This document shows, piece after piece, positions 23,276 through 28,856 of a DNA stretch of 28,856 bases (positions within the stretch are counted from its first letter, which is position 1; each line of letters opens with the position of its first letter). The position numbers and the translations under genes were made by a program. Below the pieces are notes generated by a model that did not search any database, was not told where the DNA came from, and worked only from the letters and a program-made list of their open reading frames with translations. Source of the DNA: a virus; the IMG/VR virus record IMGVR_UViG_3300020182_000140, positions 1 to 28,856 of that record; one strand, 5' to 3'.

Positions 23276-23819
23276 GCCAATGTGCTAAGTTAGCTACATC
23301 GCATTCATAATTACAATGAGGACATGTTCCTCTTGGCAAGTTGTATGCAGCTTTTCTAAGCTTCTCTCTTGTCTTCTCCGATACAATTGTAGGAGGGAGA
23401 AACTTGATAGCTCCAATAGCTTTGTTATAGTATTTCCGTGTACCGTCTGTCAGTACATCAGTCAACACGTTTTGGGAGTGTTGAAGATTAGTCTCAGTAT
23501 ATGTAAGCTCTGCTTGAGTCTTACACTCTGCTAAGATAATAAATTTAAACTTATCTTTACCAATCTTATCAATCTCTTCATTAAGCTCAGTAGACGATCC
23601 TGTATATTCACGCCATTTCATTTCGGTAAACTTCTTTCTATTTCTCTTATATCCTTTTAGAGGAGGAAGAGTAGTAACAGAGAAGTATTTCTTTTTACCG
23701 ATGTAAGCTCTTGTAGTCAGAGTGTTGACTACTAGGTACACAAAGCCTTGCATAGTCGATGGGTCAAGATCTCTCTCAAACTCCCAATGACCATTGTTCT
23801 TACTTATTTTTCCATTCAT
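23214..23819 (-). CDS. GIY-YIG endonuclease with C-terminal zinc finger (201 aa)
   Basis: The N-terminal nuclease domain begins GFVYLVVN (25-32; the GIY element reads FVY), followed by AYIGKKKYF (YIG at 39-41), EYTGSS and ILAECKTQAELTYTETNL with the likely metal-binding Glu near 109. This resembles the Seg-type GIY-YIG family of phages. SEKTREKLRKAA at 147-158 looks like a NUMOD3-type DNA-binding element. CPHCNYECDVANLAHWHGDNC (two Cys at 166 and 169, then His and Cys186) is a zinc finger of the type common in phage Seg and HNH enzymes. It overlaps the exonuclease by 20 bases, with AAGGAG before ATG 23819. It could be a homing enzyme or a resolvase or nicking enzyme of replication; its fixed place in the replication operon favours the second. 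Confidence 0.8.
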   Translation of the reverse strand: MNGKISKNNGHWEFERDLDPSTMQGFVYLVVNTLTTRAYIGKKKYFSVTTLPPLKGYKRNRKKFTEMKWREYTGSSTELNEEIDKIGKDKFKFIILAECKTQAELTYTETNLQHSQNVLTDVLTDGTRKYYNKAIGAIKFLPPTIVSEKTREKLRKAAYNLPRGTCPHCNYECDVANLAHWHGDNCKDANKTPSSGSGASP

Positions 23820-24546
23820 TGGTTAGATGCTCCTTAAAAAGGAATTCATCTTCTAACCAACGGCGCATGTATATAAGGTTGCAGTTAGTGTGCAGCTTAT
23901 GCTCCCAACCGTCCTTATACTCATCCTTATATAGGTCTACAAGCTTCTGCATCATTCCAGAGTGGTCTAAGCCCTCAAAGGCTTTCTTAGCCTTTACAGG
24001 CCCCATCCCTTTGATGCCAAAGATGTTATCTACAGTATCACCAGTAATAAGCTGGCAACAGAATCGTTCCCAACCTGCTTCCGGTGATGTGAATACCCAT
24101 CTATCTTCTTCTTTAATAGGTTTCTTAGCTGACCCACCGTAGTTGTAGTGGTTGCCGGGGTATTGTAGAATGTCTTTGTCGATTGCAGCTATGACATATG
24201 CGTCACCACGCTTATCAGCTTCATAAGCCCATGATACTACCTGATCATCAGCTTCCCAACCATCACACTGCACAGCACCATTCTCAATGGCGTATGTCGC
24301 AAGATAGTTAAGTCTTTTTCTAAGAGCTTCCTCAAGTTTAGGTCGTTGCGCTTTATACGCGGGATCAAGCTTCTCACGGAAGTTATCTCGTCCTTTGACT
24401 GCCACATGAATCTCGTCGGCCCAAGTATGAACTTTGATATGTTCTAACTTAGTCGCCCAACGATCTCTCATCATCTTTTCTGTAGTCACGTCACCATATG
24501 CACACTTGTAAATAAGTGAGTCGGCGTCTACGAATGTTAAATTCAT
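23800..24546 (-). CDS. 5'-3' exonuclease, FEN / T7 gp6-like (248 aa)
   Basis: Removes RNA primers and processes DNA ends in phage replication and recombination. Acidic metal-binding motifs are in order: VDADSLIYK (D7, D9), WEADDQVVSW near 98-107, AAIDKDIL near 119-126, and GDTVDN near 169-174. This last leads into IKGMGPVKAKKAF, the helix-three-turn-helix that contacts DNA in this superfamily. Length is a little less than T7 gp6 (300). It lies 15 bases after the polymerase gene, with AAGGA just before ATG 24546, and overlaps the endonuclease gene downstream. Confidence 0.9.
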   Translation of the reverse strand: MNLTFVDADSLIYKCAYGDVTTEKMMRDRWATKLEHIKVHTWADEIHVAVKGRDNFREKLDPAYKAQRPKLEEALRKRLNYLATYAIENGAVQCDGWEADDQVVSWAYEADKRGDAYVIAAIDKDILQYPGNHYNYGGSAKKPIKEEDRWVFTSPEAGWERFCCQLITGDTVDNIFGIKGMGPVKAKKAFEGLDHSGMMQKLVDLYKDEYKDGWEHKLHTNCNLIYMRRWLEDEFLFKEHLTNEWKNK

Positions 24547-24561
24547 TTATCCTTTCTCTTG

Positions 24562-26421
24562 TTAGTGTACGTCTGCGTACGATGTTCCGATCATTGCATC
24601 ACCGCCATCCATAATCTCAACTCCGAACCACTTTGGTCCTTCTTTGAAACCTTCTTTAATGATAGGTGCTGCTCGTTCCACATCTTCATCCGCAACTGAG
24701 TAAGCTGCTTCATCATGGTAGAAGATACGTGGCTTTGCATCAATACCTTCTTCTCTCATCTTATCCCATGACCACTTCATAGAAGCAGTACATGTAGCCT
24801 TTTCCAAGTCTTGAAGATAAGAATTAAGACAGTTCTTTGGATCATCTACAAATAGAATGTTACCAGTTTCACCAAAGATAAATCCGTTATTACGATGCCA
24901 CTCTTTCTCCAGCCGTTCTCTGGCCATAGCAAACTCAGGGATTTCAAGTTCGTAGTTATCAATCATTTCTTGAGCTTCTTCTGTTGGGATACCAAACTCA
25001 AAGCCGAGGCCCATAGCAGTAGATCCGAATAGAATACGATAGATGAATACTTTGGCTTGTTGTCTCGTAGATCCAATTTTGTCTGCGTGATATTGGTGCG
25101 CATCGGGACCGAAGACCACTTTCTCTGTATACGCTTTGTTGTCACATACATGACAGAAACCTCTTAGTTGGTTACCTGCTGAGTCAGCTCCTACAATCTT
25201 ACGGCCATCTTCTGCCATAAACAAAGATCTGATCTCTTTCCCATATGGTACTTTAACAGAAGGAAGATTTACAATCCCTTCATGTCGTACTCGGAATGTG
25301 GGAGTACCGATAGTCCACATGTTACCAGAGATGCGACCATCTCCACGTTTCTCAGACATCTTATTGAAGCCTTCGAAAGAAGATCGTCGGTGTTGTAGCA
25401 TAGCATATTCTTTAACGCCTTTACCAACTTCACCAAGAGCCTCTAGTGCTGGTCCATCCAAGATAGGAGAGGTATTAACCCATCGACCAGTAGTATTCTT
25501 CTTCCTATTCCACTCATCAGGCTCCCAACCGAGACTTTCTTGGAGATACTCCTTCACATCTTTGGGGTTACCCAAGGTGATCGGCAGTTCTTCAAATCGT
25601 TGGAACTCTTCATTTGGTTGAATAGGAGGATTATCTAGCAAAGCATCTTCTGGCTTTACTTCGATACCCAGATGTTCAGATAGCATACGTGCAGTGTTAG
25701 AGTTGTACCATCCTGCTTTTGTATACTTGGGTGTCTTAGGTAGCTTATCCTTGTAGACCTTACGCTTACCGAGCTTTGGCTCAATCATACGTTCAATCTT
25801 ACCCATTCTTTTATTAAGTTCTTCCAGATTGCGGTCTGCTCGTGGTCGATCATATGTCCAACCATCACGGTTGAAGATCATATTGAGGCGACCTACAAAC
25901 ATCTCACACTCAATACGTTTAGAGTATAGAGGATTACGTTTAATTAGGAATGATGCTTCATTGTAGAGTGTCTTATACACTTCATGATTTAGATTAACGT
26001 CTTGTACACAGTACTTCAACATTTCTCTATTATAATGTGACCAATCATGGTAGTCACCTTTAGGGTAATTCAGTTTCTCTCCCCAACCACCTAGGCCATG
26101 AGGGTGAGTACGTTTGTACCGATTAAGCATAGATAGAATCCATGTGTCGGTTACTTTAATGTCATCTGCTAGTTTCCATCCGTAGATCTTTTCCATTGCA
26201 GGAATGTCATATCCGAATAGGTTGTGACCAATATGATTAGTTACTTTATCCAGATATTCAATTCCGTAATCAAGATTAGGTAGTGATCTATCATGGTCAG
26301 AGAATTTAAGAATAGAGTTAGTATCAATATCTTTGGTTACAAGACACCAGATATTCTCAAGTCCTTGGAGTAGGTCATTACCTTCAATGTCCCATACGAC
26401 TTCTAGTTTAGCTTTGCTCAT
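24562..26421 (-). CDS. Family A DNA polymerase with 3'-5' exonuclease (619 aa)
   Basis: Replicative polymerase of the T7 gp5 type. The proofreading domain has Exo I WDIEGN (D11, E13), Exo II GHNLFGYD and Exo III YCVQDVNL. The polymerase domain has motif A VGADSAGNQLRG (Asp near 413), motif B RQQAKVFIYRILFG (Arg, Lys and the Tyr equivalent to T7 Y526) and motif C FYHDEAAYS (HD near 569-570). Length is 619 against 704 in T7, with a short thumb region. Exo and polymerase residues are all kept, so both activities are expected. The start is ATG 26421 with AGAGG ten bases upstream; GTG 26424 is also possible. The start lies inside a small membrane-protein frame. Confidence 0.95.
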   Translation of the reverse strand: MSKAKLEVVWDIEGNDLLQGLENIWCLVTKDIDTNSILKFSDHDRSLPNLDYGIEYLDKVTNHIGHNLFGYDIPAMEKIYGWKLADDIKVTDTWILSMLNRYKRTHPHGLGGWGEKLNYPKGDYHDWSHYNREMLKYCVQDVNLNHEVYKTLYNEASFLIKRNPLYSKRIECEMFVGRLNMIFNRDGWTYDRPRADRNLEELNKRMGKIERMIEPKLGKRKVYKDKLPKTPKYTKAGWYNSNTARMLSEHLGIEVKPEDALLDNPPIQPNEEFQRFEELPITLGNPKDVKEYLQESLGWEPDEWNRKKNTTGRWVNTSPILDGPALEALGEVGKGVKEYAMLQHRRSSFEGFNKMSEKRGDGRISGNMWTIGTPTFRVRHEGIVNLPSVKVPYGKEIRSLFMAEDGRKIVGADSAGNQLRGFCHVCDNKAYTEKVVFGPDAHQYHADKIGSTRQQAKVFIYRILFGSTAMGLGFEFGIPTEEAQEMIDNYELEIPEFAMARERLEKEWHRNNGFIFGETGNILFVDDPKNCLNSYLQDLEKATCTASMKWSWDKMREEGIDAKPRIFYHDEAAYSVADEDVERAAPIIKEGFKEGPKWFGVEIMDGGDAMIGTSYADVH

Positions 26422-26527
26422 CACTCATGAACCTCTTAATAAATTGGATTGGTTCTAGTGTCATGACTGTTAGATACACGACGAACACCGCTGGCACTAC
26501 CAACGATATAAAGTTTGAAAAGCTCAA
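26408..26527 (-). CDS. Possible small membrane protein, TTG start (39 aa)
   Basis: TTG 26527 has AAGGA about seven bases upstream. The frame gives a 39-residue peptide with one hydrophobic segment (FISLVVPAVFVVYLTVM, about 6-22) and a charged C-terminus (KRFMSDEQS), as in single-pass phage membrane peptides. It fills the gap between the zinc-ribbon gene and the DNA polymerase and overlaps the polymerase start by 14 bases. Support is the ribosome site, the tight fit and the membrane segment. The non-ATG start and short length keep it uncertain. Confidence 0.45.
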   Translation of the reverse strand: MSFSNFISLVVPAVFVVYLTVMTLEPIQFIKRFMSDEQS

Positions 26528-26530
26528 GGC

Positions 26531-26665
26531 TTATCCTTTCTTATTGTTTGCACATTTGGGACACTGATCACCTTCGTCATTGAAGATGGACAGTATCAAC
26601 CTAGACATCATTGTCTTACATGTTGTGCATATATATGTTTCAAATTTCTCGATGGAATTTTCCAT
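26531..26665 (-). CDS. Zinc-ribbon mini-protein (44 aa)
   Basis: A short frame starting at ATG 26665, with GGAG four bases upstream, inside the end of the 198-residue gene. It has CTTC at 13-16 and CPKC at 35-38, two CxxC pairs 19 residues apart, which is the plan of a zinc ribbon. The N-terminus (ENSIEKFETYI) and the middle (MMSRLILSIFNDEGDQ) could form the ribbon strands. The stop is followed at once by the ribosome site of the next small frame. Small phage zinc ribbons often bind nucleic acid or host enzymes; the target here is unknown. Confidence 0.65.
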   Translation of the reverse strand: MENSIEKFETYICTTCKTMMSRLILSIFNDEGDQCPKCANNKKG

Positions 26666-27236
26666 AGTTCTCCATATCATCAGATGTCTTTAGGAACTCT
26701 CTATACTTAGGTCTAGGATATTTCCTATTGATCTCATCATTAATGAATATGTATTTAGTGTTAAAGTATGACTCTACAATCTCTTCATACTGTGATCTAT
26801 CAGCTTCTGATATCTGATCACACATCTTTAGAATGTTATGTCGCCTTTCTTCTTCCTCTTCTTCTGGTGTCTTACCCTGCTCTAGATAGATAGGTGCAAC
26901 AGATTCATGGAGTGTCTTCAATTGTACTTCTTCTTCATCCCTCAGTTTATGAATGAAGGTGTTAGCATCTAGCAGTCTCTCAAATCGAGTTCTGCATACG
27001 ATGTAGTCACCGTCTTCTGTCATAGCCTGAGTGTCAACGAAGTACCAACGGTATCTCTTACCGTTAGTAAACTTGATGACGTCTTTGTCGGTCCTAGTAA
27101 TAAAGAATGGTCCACCTAATATCAATAGATGAACCACTTCTTTATGCGTTATGTCAGTTGGTTCCCCGCCCTTGGGGTTACTCACACTCACGTCGACCTG
27201 TGGCAGGATCATAGAAGCATGCACTCCCTCCGCCAT
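26640..27236 (-). CDS. Unknown protein (198 aa)
   Basis: Not recognised. The first part (about 30-90) is beta-rich (VHLLILGGPFFITRT, YRWYFVDTQ, YIVCRTRFERLL). A helical part with a run of Glu (PEEEEEERRHNILKM) follows, then a basic and Tyr-rich C-terminus. The start is uncertain: ATG 27236 lies 59 bases inside the preceding 55-residue gene and lacks a good ribosome site, while GTG codons at 27191 or 27185 would shorten the overlap. It lies between the reductase and the DNA polymerase, so a link to nucleotide metabolism or replication is possible. Confidence 0.6.
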   Translation of the reverse strand: MAEGVHASMILPQVDVSVSNPKGGEPTDITHKEVVHLLILGGPFFITRTDKDVIKFTNGKRYRWYFVDTQAMTEDGDYIVCRTRFERLLDANTFIHKLRDEEEVQLKTLHESVAPIYLEQGKTPEEEEEERRHNILKMCDQISEADRSQYEEIVESYFNTKYIFINDEINRKYPRPKYREFLKTSDDMENYGKFHREI

Positions 27237-27345
27237 ATTCTAATTGCTCTTTGATATCTTCAGCAATCGTGTTTTCCAAGAAGCGATCAGAGAAAGCTTC
27301 ATACCATCCTCGGACAGTTTCGTAAATAATATGTAGTACGTTCAT
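27178..27345 (-). CDS. Unknown small protein (55 aa)
   Basis: A short frame directly after the reductase stop (TAAATG) with GGAG seven bases upstream, a strong initiation signal. The protein is a helix with aromatic residues (NVLHIIYETVRGWYEAFSDR), then an acidic helix and a Gly/Cys-containing tail (GGGSACFYDPATGRRECE). Its end overlaps the 198-residue gene. No family was recognised. Its place suggests a product made together with the reductase, but a redox-tail role for its two cysteines (43 and 54) is only an idea. Confidence 0.6.
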   Translation of the reverse strand: MNVLHIIYETVRGWYEAFSDRFLENTIAEDIKEQLEYGGGSACFYDPATGRRECE

Positions 27346-28856
27346 TTATTTTCTCCGTAGTAAACGTGCGAACCATGATCCTCGGATTGAGGACTGCTCT
27401 TCTTTAACAGCATTAAGAATGCCATATCGCTTTCCTGCTGCTCTGAATGTAGTACAGCCAGATGCACCATTTCTCCAAGCTCTCATATAGATTTCTTTGA
27501 ACTCTTCCCAAGTAGTCTCTTCTCCAACGTTGATAGTCTTAGAGCAAGCTGAGTCAACGTACTTAGAACACACTGTCAGCATGTCCACGTGTTGAATAGG
27601 AGTCAGGTCATTAGCGCATACACCTTTGACATTATAGAACTCATAAGCGAAGTCTTTGACGACCTCCTTGATTTCTCCATCGAACTCTTGAATTGTTCTT
27701 TCGTATTCGAGCAAGAATGGTGGTTCAAGGCCTGACGATACATTGTTCGCACATAGGCTGATGGTGCCTGTGGGTGCGATGGAAAGGAGATGCGAATTTC
27801 TGATACCATACTTTAGCATCCTTTGGATCATATCTTTTGGTAGTACGTCTTGAATGAACTCACTCTCTACCATACGAGGATCGAATAGTGGGAATGGTCC
27901 TTTCTCAATTGCAAGATCAATAGAAGCATTGTAGCATGCTAGTGCAATACGCTTCATCAACTTTGCTGTCAGCTTCTCTCCCTTCCGTGAACCATATTTG
28001 ATTCCACAGATTTCAAGAGCATTAGCAAGTCCAGTAACACCAAGACCCATCCTACGTTTGTTCTTAGCTTCTGCTTCTTGTTCAGGATGAGGATAAGTAG
28101 TTCTGTCGATGACGTTATCCATTGCTCTGACAATCGCTGGGATTGCCTTACAGATAGCATCAATGTCAATGGCGTACCCTTGGCCTACATACTTGTTCGC
28201 AATGAACTGAGCCATGTTAATTGAGCCTAAGAGACATGCACCATGTGGTGGTAGTGGTTGTTCTCCACAAGGATTAGTCGCTGCGATAGTCTCACAGTAC
28301 CATAGGTTATTCTTACGGTTGATCTTATCAAGAAAGAGTACTCCCGGTTCAGCCCAATCCCATGTAGCTCTCATAATCTGTTCATACAGAGAACGAGCGT
28401 CTACTGTCTTATATACACGACCTTCGAATACGAGATCGAATTGAGTTCCGTCTACAACAGCTTGCATGAACTTGTCGGTTACACCCACACTGATGTTGAA
28501 CTTAGTCAGGTTGTGTTTATTACACTTCGCCTGAATGAATTCCTCAATGTCTGGATGGTCGACACGAAGTACTCCCATCTGCGCACCACGGCGGTGACCA
28601 GCTGAGCTAATAGTACCACAGAGGGCGTCGAAGATCTGCATGAACTCAAGTGGTCCTGTTGACTTCGAGTCCAAGCTCTTAATGGTAGTACCTCTTGGGC
28701 GTAGAGTAGAGAAGTCATAACCGATTCCTCCTCCTAGTTGCATTGTTAGTGCAGCCTCTTTCACTTTGTCCATAATACCAGCCAATGAGTCTGGAATAGT
28801 GTCGGATACAAAGCAGTTAAATGCTGTTACTACTCTTGGCGCTCCTGCTGCACTCT
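27346..28856 (-). CDS. Class II ribonucleotide reductase, 5' part outside window
   Basis: Adenosylcobalamin-dependent reductase (NrdJ type) that makes deoxynucleotides from ribonucleotides. The frame is open to base 28856, so the N-terminus is missing. Visible elements are TAFNCFVSDTIPDS, LGGGIGYDFS, the radical-site segment TNPCGEQPLPPHGACLLGSI, IAPTGTISL followed by SSGLEPPF, and near the end KTINVGEETTWEEFKEIY then GASGCTTFRAAGKR. The order and wording match class II enzymes, not class Ia. The protein ends about 35 residues later in a basic tail (FARLLRRK) without a CxxC pair. It heads the minus-strand genes seen here. Reductases are common in aquatic phages. Confidence 0.9.
   Translation of the reverse strand, partial: SAAGAPRVVTAFNCFVSDTIPDSLAGIMDKVKEAALTMQLGGGIGYDFSTLRPRGTTIKSLDSKSTGPLEFMQIFDALCGTISSAGHRRGAQMGVLRVDHPDIEEFIQAKCNKHNLTKFNISVGVTDKFMQAVVDGTQFDLVFEGRVYKTVDARSLYEQIMRATWDWAEPGVLFLDKINRKNNLWYCETIAATNPCGEQPLPPHGACLLGSINMAQFIANKYVGQGYAIDIDAICKAIPAIVRAMDNVIDRTTYPHPEQEAEAKNKRRMGLGVTGLANALEICGIKYGSRKGEKLTAKLMKRIALACYNASIDLAIEKGPFPLFDPRMVESEFIQDVLPKDMIQRMLKYGIRNSHLLSIAPTGTISLCANNVSSGLEPPFLLEYERTIQEFDGEIKEVVKDFAYEFYNVKGVCANDLTPIQHVDMLTVCSKYVDSACSKTINVGEETTWEEFKEIYMRAWRNGASGCTTFRAAGKRYGILNAVKEEQSSIRGSWFARLLRRK

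Noticed and set aside
27346-28785. Taking TTG 28785 as the start of the reductase
   Set aside because: The same frame stays open to the window edge and encodes family-like sequence (TAFNCFVSDTIPDS), so the gene is cut by the window and does not start there.
1-28856. tRNA genes, CRISPR arrays, insertion sequences, integrase or attachment sites
   Set aside because: No cloverleaf, spaced direct-repeat array, transposase or recombinase motifs were noticed on either strand.

Overview
The window is part of a double-stranded DNA phage genome with podovirus-type (short-tailed) genes. No host chromosome genes, integrase, rRNA, tRNA or CRISPR array were seen. The tail, core and ejection proteins resemble those of T7-like and marine podoviruses. 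The host cannot be named from the sequence; an aquatic Gram-negative bacterium is only a guess. Moderate GC, Shine-Dalgarno sites before most genes and dense gene overlaps are typical of such phages.

Layout: two convergent transcription units meet at about 15.3-15.5 kb. The plus-strand unit (1 to 15278) is the late virion module. It holds the end of a propeller-like tail protein, a holin, a tail-nozzle-like protein, a small unknown, a gp13-like GNAT-fold protein, and then six consecutive proteins (3925-15278) read as the internal core or ejection set. These are a gp14-like protein, an Ala-rich putative pore protein, a tail lysozyme, a 593-residue unknown, a 1329-residue ejection protein with an N-terminal staphylococcal-nuclease domain, and a 1189-residue protein.

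The minus-strand unit (28856 down to 15519) is nucleotide metabolism, replication and transcription: class II ribonucleotide reductase (cut by the window end), small genes, family A DNA polymerase, 5'-3' exonuclease, GIY-YIG endonuclease with zinc tail, primase-helicase, a run of tiny overlapping genes, a T7-type RNA polymerase, a Cys-rich mini-protein, RtcB RNA ligase and a coiled-coil protein. Between the units lie a bidirectional terminator, a second minus-strand terminator and a three-copy 27-nt repeat.

Main result: the 1189-residue protein at the end of the virion operon carries the motif set of a single-subunit RNA polymerase (motif A D686, motif B K780/Y788, motif C HxxD950). Its A-to-B spacing of 94 residues equals that of T7 RNAP (D537 to K631). 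The phage therefore appears to encode two single-subunit RNA polymerases: a virion type like N4 vRNAP, probably injected, and a T7-like intracellular one. This would explain why the T7-like gene sits late in the minus-strand unit: an injected polymerase could start early transcription.

The six core proteins (3766 residues) contain no cysteine by eye, while neighbouring genes do. This suggests a set of proteins that unfold and pass through the tail. The inferred cargo combines a peptidoglycan lyase, a pore former, a nuclease and an RNA polymerase.
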